DNA from: a virus
Length of the DNA: 64,000 bases
Strand: one strand, 5' to 3'
Virus record (IMG/VR): IMGVR_UViG_3300024265_000030
Coordinates: 1 to 64,000 of that record
Positions 23,264-30,634 of the stretch are shown here, one piece after another. The translations under genes were made by a program, and so were the position numbers. Every line of letters begins with the position of its first letter. The first letter of the stretch is position 1. Under the pieces are notes generated by a model, which ran no database searches, had not been told where the DNA came from, and saw nothing but the letters and a program-made list of their open reading frames with translations.

Positions 23264-24755
23264 GTCGCCTCTTTAATATATCCATTAATCTATTTAGTTC
23301 AGGGTACCTAGATTTAATAAAATTACCATTTCTAATCATCATATTAATTTCTTTAATAATGGCTCTTGCTGTTTTCTCGTTTTTGATTTCTTTGATAACT
23401 TCAGTTAATTTTTGACGAGAATTGATAGCTTCTTGTATATGGGGTAGTAATTCTTCATCCATTTGGTATGTACATCCGTCACCTAATTTATAAACTGCTA
23501 TCTTTTGTCCTACTCCTAGTTTAATTTGTGAAACTAAATTGGTGTTAGAAGCACTTGATATAAATCTTAATATTTTAGTAATTGCATGATGGGCACTTGC
23601 AAAATCTAATATAATAGCTTCTTCCTTACCTAACATAGCTCTCAAGGCACGACCTAGTCTTTGAAGAAATGTGGCAAAATTACTAACTGGTGTCAAAAAT
23701 AGAATACCACCGACTGCTGGGGCATTGTAGCCTTCTGATACTATATTAAGGTTTACTAAAACTCTGATCTCTCCTTTTTCTAATCTTCGTACAGCTTCTT
23801 CATTATGACTGTCCGAGTACTCAGATAAGATAACTTCTGCTGGAATACCTGCTTCATTTAATCTATTAGTAATATACTTGGCGTATTTTGTATTACCTGC
23901 AAATGCTATAGCTGAGGATCCTTCTGGAAAATACTTATTAACATTATTTAAAATAGCCTGAACACGTTCTTCTATAAAAAGGGTTTTATCTCTATCTTTC
24001 TTTTTGTACTTTTTCTTCTCAATATACATCTCGTCTTCAAGTAGCGAGTCTGTGTTATCGTGACATTGGATAAATCTATAATTAGATACCCATCCCGCCT
24101 TTATAGCTTCTCCAAGTGTAACATTGATTAAAGCTTTATTATTAAACAAACTGGTAACAGATTTATTATCCGCTCTGTCAGCTGTTGCAGTCATTCCTAA
24201 TTTAAAACTATCAAAATAAGATAAAATGTTAAGCCATGTGTCCGCTACTGAATGGTGGGCCTCATCTGCAATTACTAATTCAAATTCGTCTTTCTTAAAT
24301 CCGTGTTTATATCTATATAGGGTGGGTACCATAGCAATAGTGACAGATTCATTGAATCTATAGTATGTGCCACTTCTCATAACAGAACTCTCTATACCTA
24401 AGATAAAGAATAGTTCTTCCCAAAGTGAGTACATTATAGATTTACGATGTGTCAGTATAAGTGTTTTATGTGATTTATTTTGTTTTAATAACCATTGGAT
24501 GACCATTGCGGCTATTCGTGTTTTACCAAAGCCAGTGGCTCCTAAGATAAGAGCACCATGCCCTATTAGTCCTTTATGTTGTTTATTTCTTTTCTTATAA
24601 TAAGTCTTATATTCTTTAGTAAACCCTGTTAGTGCCTTCTTTTGTTTAGTGTAAGGCGGTGGCACAACTCCTTGTTTTTTGTAATAATCTAAAGCTTGCT
24701 CTTTTAAAGCATCTTTTTGTCTTTGATTTGCTTCTTTCCATGTTTTTTGTTTCAT
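23250..24755 (-). CDS. SF2 DEAD/DEAH-type helicase
   Basis: This encodes 501 residues. Motif I is LGATGFGKTRIAA, Ia LILTHRKS, II IADEAHHS (DEAH), III GMTATADR, and VI QRLGRALR, so both RecA-like domains are complete. A lysine-rich N-terminal helix precedes motif I and a helical C-terminus follows motif VI. This resembles phage UvsW/RAD3-like or restriction-type (type III/HsdR-like) translocases. The overlap with the tandem-repeat gene suggests a helicase-adaptor pair. Confidence 0.88.
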   Translation of the reverse strand: MKQKTWKEANQRQKDALKEQALDYYKKQGVVPPPYTKQKKALTGFTKEYKTYYKKRNKQHKGLIGHGALILGATGFGKTRIAAMVIQWLLKQNKSHKTLILTHRKSIMYSLWEELFFILGIESSVMRSGTYYRFNESVTIAMVPTLYRYKHGFKKDEFELVIADEAHHSVADTWLNILSYFDSFKLGMTATADRADNKSVTSLFNNKALINVTLGEAIKAGWVSNYRFIQCHDNTDSLLEDEMYIEKKKYKKKDRDKTLFIEERVQAILNNVNKYFPEGSSAIAFAGNTKYAKYITNRLNEAGIPAEVILSEYSDSHNEEAVRRLEKGEIRVLVNLNIVSEGYNAPAVGGILFLTPVSNFATFLQRLGRALRAMLGKEEAIILDFASAHHAITKILRFISSASNTNLVSQIKLGVGQKIAVYKLGDGCTYQMDEELLPHIQEAINSRQKLTEVIKEIKNEKTARAIIKEINMMIRNGNFIKSRYPELNRLMDILKRRHATV

Positions 24756-24768
24756 ACTATTTCTCCTT

Positions 24769-24987
24769 TTAGTTTATTTGTGCCTGCATCTTTTCAGCTG
24801 TGTTCTTAAATAACGTTATACCGTCTCCTCGTGGTACGTTGGTTACCCAATGACACTCAGCATAGTCCTGTGGCAGTGTAAAAGCTATTGCCATGGCCGG
24901 TCTTTCTTTCAGTTTAAAATGCTCAGTTATCACTTGTTCTAATTTTTTAGATAATAGAGTCAAATCTCCGGTATTAGATATACTCAT
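24769..24987 (-). CDS. conserved phage small protein
   Basis: This encodes 72 residues. The segment MAIAFTLPQDYAECHWVTNVPRGDGI recurs in phage proteins of unknown function (often ... VTNVPREDGI). It lies between the helicase and an RHH gene with GGAG sites on both sides. Confidence 0.6.
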   Translation of the reverse strand: MSISNTGDLTLLSKKLEQVITEHFKLKERPAMAIAFTLPQDYAECHWVTNVPRGDGITLFKNTAEKMQAQIN

Positions 24988-24996
24988 CTTCTCTCC

Positions 24997-25173
24997 TCAG
25001 AACCCTACATAATTTTCTAAACAGAAATCAATCATTTGTCTCACTAGTTTTGCCTTAGACAAGCTATACTTCTTTGCAATTATACTCAGTTTTTTCTCCG
25101 TTGCACGAGAAATATAAATCGTCTGAATAAACTTATCTTTTTCTTTACTTAGTTTATGCGGTTTAAATTTCAT
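24997..25173 (-). CDS. ribbon-helix-helix-like DNA-binding protein
   Basis: This encodes 58 residues. The strand QTIYISRATEKKLSIIAKK and following helix YSLSKAKLVRQMIDFCLENY fit an RHH fold. Its ATG overlaps the stop of the Spo11-like gene (ATGA), so it is coupled to it. It may regulate that operon or bind with the enzyme. Confidence 0.6.
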   Translation of the reverse strand: MKFKPHKLSKEKDKFIQTIYISRATEKKLSIIAKKYSLSKAKLVRQMIDFCLENYVGF

Positions 25174-26093
25174 TCTCCAAACCCCTCGCTTATTTTGCTA
25201 AGTTTCTTTTTATCCTTCTCTTCTTTTTTAATTTGTTCATTAAATCTATCTTCATTCATTACAGATAATACTTCATCATCAATGAGCTGGTGTAGTATAC
25301 TTGGATTAAGAGCGTCAACTTCCCAGGAGGTATTTCCGTATTTATTAACATAATCCTTAGCTCTGGGATCAGATAGTTTTGCAGGATTTGGTGGTGGGTT
25401 ATATTGTTGGATCTGGTCCCAGGTTAAACCTATATGTTTTATTGTAAAAGCAGGATCTGACCATTTTACTATATCTTTTTTAAGTATGTAGGGGTCAAAA
25501 TAGGTTAACCCAAAATCTTTTAATCTATCTCTAATATCTCTAACCATGTCAAGTCCGGAGGGATCGTGATCTCCAAGATAAAATATAATAGAAGGTTTAC
25601 AGGCATTTTCAATACGTTTATAAGCATCATACATAGCTGTGACAGAGCTATACCCTCTATTAACCATAAGATTAATATGATAGTATGAAGTTTTGCGCTG
25701 TAACACACCGCTGAGGGCATCTTTTTCCACCCACAATTCTATGTAGTAGTCTTGGTCTTTTTGTCTGTTAAGTCGGTATGTTTGAACTGTATCATTAAGT
25801 GCATCAGGAATATCATATACCCAATAAGGAAGTTTTGGCACACGGATCCGATCCTCTATAGCTCCCCAATCAACTACACCGGCCATGCGCCCCTTCTTTA
25901 AAAGATTGCTCAACTTGGCGTATTCTTTTACATTGTTTGGGATAACATCTCTAGATACCAGTTGGTAATAAAGCTGCCGTAATGTGAGCTTGTATCCCTG
26001 TTCCTGGTAATCTTCTATAATCTCGTTAACAGTTTCAAGTTGAGCTTTATTAGCTTTATTAAGTCTTAGTTTTGTGTCGAATGTTTGTTTCAT
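25170..26093 (-). CDS. TopoVI-A/Spo11-like protein with Toprim domain (Mini-A type)
   Basis: This encodes 307 residues. LTLRQLYYQLVSRDVIPN carries the tyrosine expected for the Spo11/TopoVI-A winged helix. IELWVEKDALSG supplies the Toprim glutamate and FYLGDHDPSGLDM the DxD metal pair. TopoVI-A normally needs a B (ATPase) subunit; none is nearby. Stand-alone Mini-A proteins are known from bacteria, plasmids and viruses with undetermined activity, and this fits that group. A DNA-cleaving or topology role in replication is inferred. Confidence 0.8.
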   Translation of the reverse strand: MKQTFDTKLRLNKANKAQLETVNEIIEDYQEQGYKLTLRQLYYQLVSRDVIPNNVKEYAKLSNLLKKGRMAGVVDWGAIEDRIRVPKLPYWVYDIPDALNDTVQTYRLNRQKDQDYYIELWVEKDALSGVLQRKTSYYHINLMVNRGYSSVTAMYDAYKRIENACKPSIIFYLGDHDPSGLDMVRDIRDRLKDFGLTYFDPYILKKDIVKWSDPAFTIKHIGLTWDQIQQYNPPPNPAKLSDPRAKDYVNKYGNTSWEVDALNPSILHQLIDDEVLSVMNEDRFNEQIKKEEKDKKKLSKISEGFGE

Positions 26094-26250
26094 TAATCAC
26101 CTCCCGGAAATATGGTAAACATTTGATGCATGCAGCTACATAATGTTGGCATAAATGTTCTAGCCAGATGAAATAGTTATTTTGTGTTATTTTACCACAT
26201 ATATGACATTCTTGTTTATCGCATGTATTGTGTTCTACAAGTATATTCAT
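26059..26250 (-). CDS. small zinc-finger protein
   Basis: This encodes 63 residues: CDKQECHICGKITQ, then HLCQHYVAACIKC. Six cysteines and several histidines suggest one or two zinc sites. It overlaps the start of the TopoVI-A-like gene by 35 bases, longer than usual, so the start of one of the two may be off. Confidence 0.5.
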   Translation of the reverse strand: MNILVEHNTCDKQECHICGKITQNNYFIWLEHLCQHYVAACIKCLPYFREVINETNIRHKTKT

Positions 26251-26253
26251 AAC

Positions 26254-26484
26254 TTATGCTCCTCTCTTGAGTGCCTCTTGTTCTTTGTTATCTTTATCGT
26301 TCAAAAACATTATAGAGCCGCTCATCTCTATATCTATTGAATGATTGTATTTATTAAAGTGCTGAGCTGCTAAGCCAACTGCATTTCTACTATCAACATC
26401 AAAGTCACAGTACCTGCATTTAGCGTGGTAAAACTTAGATAACCATTTATGCCGTTTATATTTCATAGTCCCTTGTTTCACCAT
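26254..26484 (-). CDS. small CxxC/H zinc protein
   Basis: This encodes 76 residues from the ATG at 26484 (AGGGGAATT upstream) overlapping the previous stop. CRYCDFDVDSRNAVGLAAQHFNKYNH is a C2H2-like finger. It is a plausible nucleic-acid-binding microprotein. Confidence 0.6.
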   Translation of the reverse strand: MVKQGTMKYKRHKWLSKFYHAKCRYCDFDVDSRNAVGLAAQHFNKYNHSIDIEMSGSIMFLNDKDNKEQEALKRGA

Positions 26485-26915
26485 AATTCCCCTGTCATAG
26501 TATAATCCCTATACTCCTTGTCACATTTATCAGAGCATAGGTACTCATGATCATAACAAATACCACCACAGTTAGGGCATTTACCGGTGAGTTCCCCTCT
26601 AGCCTCATCAGCCGGTACGTAAGCAGATATAATACATAAACAAAATTGAAGTACAGTAGGGTCTACAATACTACTGTCCCAGGGATCAGTAAGCCACCAG
26701 TGAGGATATTTGTTCTCGATCTCCCACCTATCTATTGTATGGACAAGGCCGCGTACACGCTGCAGTTCTGGAAATACTTTTTTCATTTCTAGTGTAGCTT
26801 CAGCACATGTTCTTAGTACATGGTTAGGGTCTTCACTAATATTCTTTTCGATCCAATCCTGATATTCTTTTACACGGGCACTGTGCTGTAAAGCTTTGGT
26901 TATATTATCTATCAT
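26478..26915 (-). CDS. conserved phage protein with C-terminal zinc motif
   Basis: This encodes 145 residues. HWWLTDPWDSSIVDPTVLQF and VPADEARGELTGKCPNCGG form a pattern I recognise from phage proteins of unknown function. CPNCGGICYDHEYLCSDKC closes the zinc site. The N-terminus is helical with a conserved cysteine. Confidence 0.65.
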   Translation of the reverse strand: MIDNITKALQHSARVKEYQDWIEKNISEDPNHVLRTCAEATLEMKKVFPELQRVRGLVHTIDRWEIENKYPHWWLTDPWDSSIVDPTVLQFCLCIISAYVPADEARGELTGKCPNCGGICYDHEYLCSDKCDKEYRDYTMTGELW

Positions 26916-27111
26916 TTATTACTTCCTCCAATTTAACCTGAATTGCATTCCGGTATTCATTTAATAAATCAAACTTTTCTCTTGTTTCCTCAAACCACGT
27001 ATCCGGAGGATGTTCTATTTCATCTTTATCAAAATACTCTGAAAGTATCTCATTAAGGGATGAGTCCAGGGAATCAAAGATTCTCCTTTTGTTCTTTTTA
27101 GATATTCTCAC
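26905..27111 (-). CDS. small acidic helical protein
   Basis: This encodes 68 residues from the GTG at 27111 (TGGAG nearby, one base after the upstream stop); longer in-frame starts lie inside the lipoprotein gene. It is helical and acidic (SLNEILSEYFDKDEIEHPP). It overlaps its downstream neighbour. Confidence 0.5.
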   Translation of the reverse strand: MRISKKNKRRIFDSLDSSLNEILSEYFDKDEIEHPPDTWFEETREKFDLLNEYRNAIQVKLEEVINDR

Positions 27112-27112
27112 T

Positions 27113-27616
27113 TTATATATCTCCAGGAATAAGCACATGTAGCGTATAGTACATATCTTCGTAAGTACGTACATATAAATCTCTTCTATCTAATAATCTA
27201 ATACGATTACTTTCAGAGTATAATCTATGATGTAAATAAGCTTGTGCTATTTCTACTACTTTAACATAAGTTAAATTATCATCTGACACATAAAGTTCAG
27301 CTATAGACTGTGGAGTAATATTACTGTTTGAAAATACTACAGTGTGAAAGCTGAAATAATTAAAATAGTTAGATGGTGTTATATACCCTGTCATTACCAA
27401 ATACTCAAATGGTAAATTATTAGTAAAATAATAGTTAGAAATATAAGTGATGGTATTGGTGTAGTAGTTTTCTACAGTATTTGAGTAGTAGTGGTGGTGC
27501 TCTATAGTGTTGGTGTAGTACTTATTTACTACCTGTGGTTCCAATGGTTCCATAGGATTGTTAGTGCAGCACACAAACAAGAGTAGTGATACTAATAATA
27601 TAATTAACTTTTTCAT
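27113..27616 (-). CDS. lipoprotein with Tyr/Asn-rich repeats
   Basis: This encodes 167 residues. The type II signal is MKKLIILLVSLLLFVCCT with the lipobox around LLFVC. Residues 30-70 are an unusual series of YYTNT/YYSNT repeats, followed by a folded C-terminus (ELYVSDDNLTYVKVVEIAQ). A phage lipoprotein exposed at the membrane could block superinfection, as known in other phages; this is an inference. Confidence 0.65.
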   Translation of the reverse strand: MKKLIILLVSLLLFVCCTNNPMEPLEPQVVNKYYTNTIEHHHYYSNTVENYYTNTITYISNYYFTNNLPFEYLVMTGYITPSNYFNYFSFHTVVFSNSNITPQSIAELYVSDDNLTYVKVVEIAQAYLHHRLYSESNRIRLLDRRDLYVRTYEDMYYTLHVLIPGDI

Positions 27617-28053
27617 AATTCCTCCTTCCAGTCCTCTGGATACAATATAAACATTTCTTCTCCTTCTTCTTTTCTAAGAAAAACCCGATTAATACCTGCA
27701 TTGATTATAAATCTTTTGCATAGTATACATACCTGAGTATGGCCGTAAATATACAAATCTCCATCGGTACAGTTAACCTCCCCTGCCTGTATAATAGCAT
27801 TTTGTTCTCCATGTACAGACCTACAGCTTTCGTATCTAGTTCCGGAAGGGATATTGTTCTTTATACGGTAACATCCTTTATACTTTTCATCGCAAGGCTT
27901 ACAGCCTGCAGGTGTATTGTTATAGCCAGTCCCTTTTATTTTTTTATGTGAATTTACAATAACCGCACCTACATGAGCACGAAGACAGTCAGAACGTAAA
28001 GAAGCAGTTCTAGCTATTTCCATGAAGTACTCATCCCAGGATAGTCTATTCAT
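27613..28053 (-). CDS. dCMP deaminase-like cytidine/deoxycytidylate deaminase
   Basis: This encodes 146 residues from the ATG at 28053; an earlier in-frame ATG lies in the upstream gene. RLSWDEYFMEIARTASLRSDCLRAHVGAV is the family's N-terminus. SVHGEQNAI is the catalytic H-x-E, and HTQVCILCKR the Cys pair, with Val in place of the usual Pro before the first Cys. It would turn dCMP into dUMP, the ThyX substrate. Confidence 0.88.
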   Translation of the reverse strand: MNRLSWDEYFMEIARTASLRSDCLRAHVGAVIVNSHKKIKGTGYNNTPAGCKPCDEKYKGCYRIKNNIPSGTRYESCRSVHGEQNAIIQAGEVNCTDGDLYIYGHTQVCILCKRFIINAGINRVFLRKEEGEEMFILYPEDWKEEL

Positions 28054-28333
28054 AAGATTTATCCTTAAAAACAGGATCAAAAACACCCATATCAAAATCA
28101 TGTATTAACTGTGTAACATTGTAAAATATGTACCCCGATACTTCTTTACAAAAACCTATTTCTTTAAGAAACACCTCCTTTCCTTCTGAAGGAAAACTAG
28201 CATTATTTCCGTTTTCAAATATAACAGAATTACCTGGATACCCTAAATCATATTCATCATAACAAACACCAATGGTGCCTGCTTTGTTGTCTAAGGTACC
28301 TATTCCTAGTTTAACAACGGCCCCTGTCTTCAT
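28046..28333 (-). CDS. conserved small phage protein (GTIGVCYDEYDLG)
   Basis: This encodes 95 residues. KAGTIGVCYDEYDLGYPGNS and VIFENGNNASF match a recurrent phage protein of unknown function. It is probably a small beta barrel. It overlaps both neighbours. Confidence 0.6.
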   Translation of the reverse strand: MKTGAVVKLGIGTLDNKAGTIGVCYDEYDLGYPGNSVIFENGNNASFPSEGKEVFLKEIGFCKEVSGYIFYNVTQLIHDFDMGVFDPVFKDKSYE

Positions 28334-28716
28334 TTATTTCCCTTCTCAAAGTACTCTAAGAACTTAATCATAAGGTTAGACGCTTGAGTATCATACAAGT
28401 CTTGTGCTTTTAAAAACTCCATAGCTATTTTTTCCTGTTCAACTTGGAGTGGTAGTTTTCCTGTATTACTTATGCTCGTTTTCCACTGTTTAGAAAAAGA
28501 CCACGCTACCGGTTTATCGTGTGTGCGTATATAAGCTTCCAGACCATCATGTAACCCTTTTGAATAGCTAAGTACTACAGTGTTAACGTATCCTATTGGT
28601 AAATAGGCTTTTTGTTTAATTTCTGTTATTATCCAAATGAATAAAGCTATTATTGCTAAGGTGCAGATTACTGCTGTTACTCTAATAACTTTATGGCTTA
28701 TCTTTATAGTATTCAT
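28330..28716 (-). CDS. membrane protein, paralogue of its neighbour
   Basis: This encodes 128 residues: an N-terminal anchor (VTAVICTLAIIALFIWII) and a domain with YSKGLHDGLEAYIRTHDK, LQVEQEKIAMEFL. The same blocks occur in the next gene (28713), so the two are diverged duplicates. Function unknown. Confidence 0.6.
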   Translation of the reverse strand: MNTIKISHKVIRVTAVICTLAIIALFIWIITEIKQKAYLPIGYVNTVVLSYSKGLHDGLEAYIRTHDKPVAWSFSKQWKTSISNTGKLPLQVEQEKIAMEFLKAQDLYDTQASNLMIKFLEYFEKGNK

Positions 28717-29120
28717 TTTATCTCCTTATAATGGTTTATACACTTTAACATATAGTTAGATGCAATAGGGGTCGATAGTCCTTGTTTATCAAGAAATTCC
28801 ATAGCTATTTTTTCCTGGTCTAACTGTAGTATTGACGTTTGTATGTTGTCTGTTCGTACTACCCATCGTGACCATTGCGTAGGCGTGCCTCTATACCTAA
28901 ATGTTCTTGTATATGCTTCAAACCCATCATGAATCCCCAGGGAGTAACCAGTTATCATAGCCATCGATTTAACACTTACAAATTTTAAGTGTTCTATCTT
29001 TCTGTTGCATTCTTTTATTTCCTTGTTTTTACTCATTCTGCCTAACGTTATCCCTAGTATCACACAAAGACTTATTATAATAGTGGTGTAAGTTGTTTCT
29101 ACTATTGTTTTTTTGTTCAT
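28713..29120 (-). CDS. membrane protein, paralogue of its neighbour
   Basis: This encodes 135 residues from the ATG at 29120 behind GGAGGATAT. An anchor (TTIIISLCVILGITLG) is followed by YSLGIHDGFEAYTRTF and LDQEKIAMEFLDKQG, the same layout as the gene at 28330. Adjacent duplicates may form a hetero-oligomer. Confidence 0.6.
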   Translation of the reverse strand: MNKKTIVETTYTTIIISLCVILGITLGRMSKNKEIKECNRKIEHLKFVSVKSMAMITGYSLGIHDGFEAYTRTFRYRGTPTQWSRWVVRTDNIQTSILQLDQEKIAMEFLDKQGLSTPIASNYMLKCINHYKEIK

Positions 29121-29344
29121 ATATCCTCCAATAAACACAGGCGATTATAATCAAAATATTTATACTCCCACCCTGGTCCATATTTTTTAAGCTTCTCGTG
29201 GATATGATCTTTCTTAATTTCATTAGTAAGTATTTTATCCTCTATACTATCGGGGCCTATTGTAGCATGAGAAACCCTACCAATAAAATAAAGATAAAAA
29301 AGTATAGAGGTAATACACACTATTATCACTAATAAGTTTTTCAC
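29117..29344 (-). CDS. small anchored membrane protein
   Basis: This encodes 75 residues with an N-terminal signal anchor (LLVIIVCITSILFYLYFIG) and a charged C-terminus. ATGA overlap with the paralogue pair suggests a three-gene membrane operon. Confidence 0.55.
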   Translation of the reverse strand: MKNLLVIIVCITSILFYLYFIGRVSHATIGPDSIEDKILTNEIKKDHIHEKLKKYGPGWEYKYFDYNRLCLLEDI

Positions 29345-29355
29345 GTAGTCCTCCT

Positions 29356-29640
29356 TTAAAATTGGTTTATTTTTTTATTAATTTCTTCTTTTGATAGCTT
29401 AGGTACCTCTTCTGTTGTCTCTATATCAGTTTTAGGTGAATTAGGTGTATTAGGTTTTTCTGACTGAAAACGTCCGGGTTTAATACCTTGCGCATTTGAA
29501 GAAAAGATATTTTCGATATAACTATCAAACTGGATTGCTTTCCGAATAGCTTCTTTTATTTTATATGTCTTATTAACGGAACCAATATGTTTGATAATAT
29601 CTTTATCTCTAACAGCATGAAAAGCGATTGTAAGTCTCAT
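29356..29640 (-). CDS. RHH/ParR-like small protein
   Basis: This encodes 94 residues. LTIAFHAVRDKDIIKHI then NKTYKIKEAIRKAIQFD resembles the strand-helix-helix of StbB/ParR-type adaptors, followed by a proline-rich, charged tail. It could be a second partner for the ParM-like filament at 13.2 kb, by resemblance only. Confidence 0.4.
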   Translation of the reverse strand: MRLTIAFHAVRDKDIIKHIGSVNKTYKIKEAIRKAIQFDSYIENIFSSNAQGIKPGRFQSEKPNTPNSPKTDIETTEEVPKLSKEEINKKINQF

Positions 29641-29984
29641 TACTTTTTAAGTATTTCCCCATTCAACGAAACATTATTAATATTATTTCGTTGAAAAATA
29701 TCTTTAATTCTGCTTTGCTCAACTTTACATTTGGCTGCTAGTCTTAAGTCTCCTGCTTCCTCCGCTTTTTCTTTTAAGGTATGTACCTCCCTACAGTAAT
29801 TAGCTATTCTAAGGGAGTCTCTGTCCGTAAAATAATCTAGTATTTTATGCATTTGTGTTTCTGCTTGCGCATACATTTTTTTAGTTAATTTCCCAATACC
29901 CGGGATTTCCTCAAATAACCAATGTATGAGCGAGATTACTTTAAGGATAAGTAAACTAATATAAACTAATACAATCCGATACAT
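29640..29984 (-). CDS. membrane-anchored helical protein
   Basis: This encodes 114 residues: an N-terminal membrane helix (IVLVYISLLILKVISLIHWLF), then a helical soluble part (CREVHTLKEKAEEAGDLRLAAKCKVEQ). It overlaps the sigma-like gene by 29 bases. Confidence 0.5.
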   Translation of the reverse strand: MYRIVLVYISLLILKVISLIHWLFEEIPGIGKLTKKMYAQAETQMHKILDYFTDRDSLRIANYCREVHTLKEKAEEAGDLRLAAKCKVEQSRIKDIFQRNNINNVSLNGEILKK

Positions 29985-30618
29985 TTAATACCTCCATGTT
30001 GTTAATTAATACTCTTCTGAGCTTACCGTAGAAATTGTGTATAGCCTCTTTACTACAGCTAAACTCTTTACTTAGTTCTGCTTGTGTGACAGCAGGGTTA
30101 TTTTTTAAGACAGCTAGTGTCTTCTTAATCTTTATTTTCTGGTTTTTCCACCTCCTCTGATCAGTTATCAATATGTTCTCTAAAGTAGTTAGTATATAAG
30201 ATAATTCAATTTTATTAAAAAACTTCACAAACAAATAGTTTGATCCAAAATAAGTATCAATGGTATTATTGAGCTCAGCAGGGTCTCTGTATTCAACATA
30301 ATTTTTATCATTATGTAACTCCCTCAACTGGTCTCTACACTCACAGTAAGCTTTAACCTTTATACATCTTTTTATAAAATTGTATATCTCTTTGTTACTT
30401 TTCTGTGTATCCACTAGTTTTGTTATAATAGATACAAAGTATTCAGAAACACTAGAAATAATAACGTGCCTATCCACATTAAAGGTATTATACTGCAGGC
30501 AGGCATAGTCAGCGTAATAGTTAATAGAAGAGTAAAAGGCAGAGAATAATTTAGAGAAATACATCTCTTTTTTACTGCTCCTATAGTTATTTATAAGTTG
30601 TTTTAAATTGTGATACAC
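29956..30618 (-). CDS. sigma-70-like/ECF-type transcription factor
   Basis: This encodes 220 residues. An N-terminal helical region has the look of sigma region 2. The C-terminus has a region 4-like HTH: NPAVTQAELSKEFSCSKEAIHNFYGKLRRVLI. Overall size and layout fit a small sigma factor. A phage sigma factor could read the repeated promoter-like elements at 37.4, 44.1 and 49-50.6 kb or the motif at 57.4 kb. The assignment rests on the C-terminal HTH and length. Confidence 0.5.
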   Translation of the reverse strand: MYHNLKQLINNYRSSKKEMYFSKLFSAFYSSINYYADYACLQYNTFNVDRHVIISSVSEYFVSIITKLVDTQKSNKEIYNFIKRCIKVKAYCECRDQLRELHNDKNYVEYRDPAELNNTIDTYFGSNYLFVKFFNKIELSYILTTLENILITDQRRWKNQKIKIKKTLAVLKNNPAVTQAELSKEFSCSKEAIHNFYGKLRRVLINNMEVLNVSDCISLY

Positions 30619-30634
30619 ACCTTTCCTCCCCCTA

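Noticed and set aside
26059-26093. Overlap of the zinc gene with the TopoVI-A-like gene as evidence of a fused gene
   Set aside because: They are in different frames; only one start may be mis-set.
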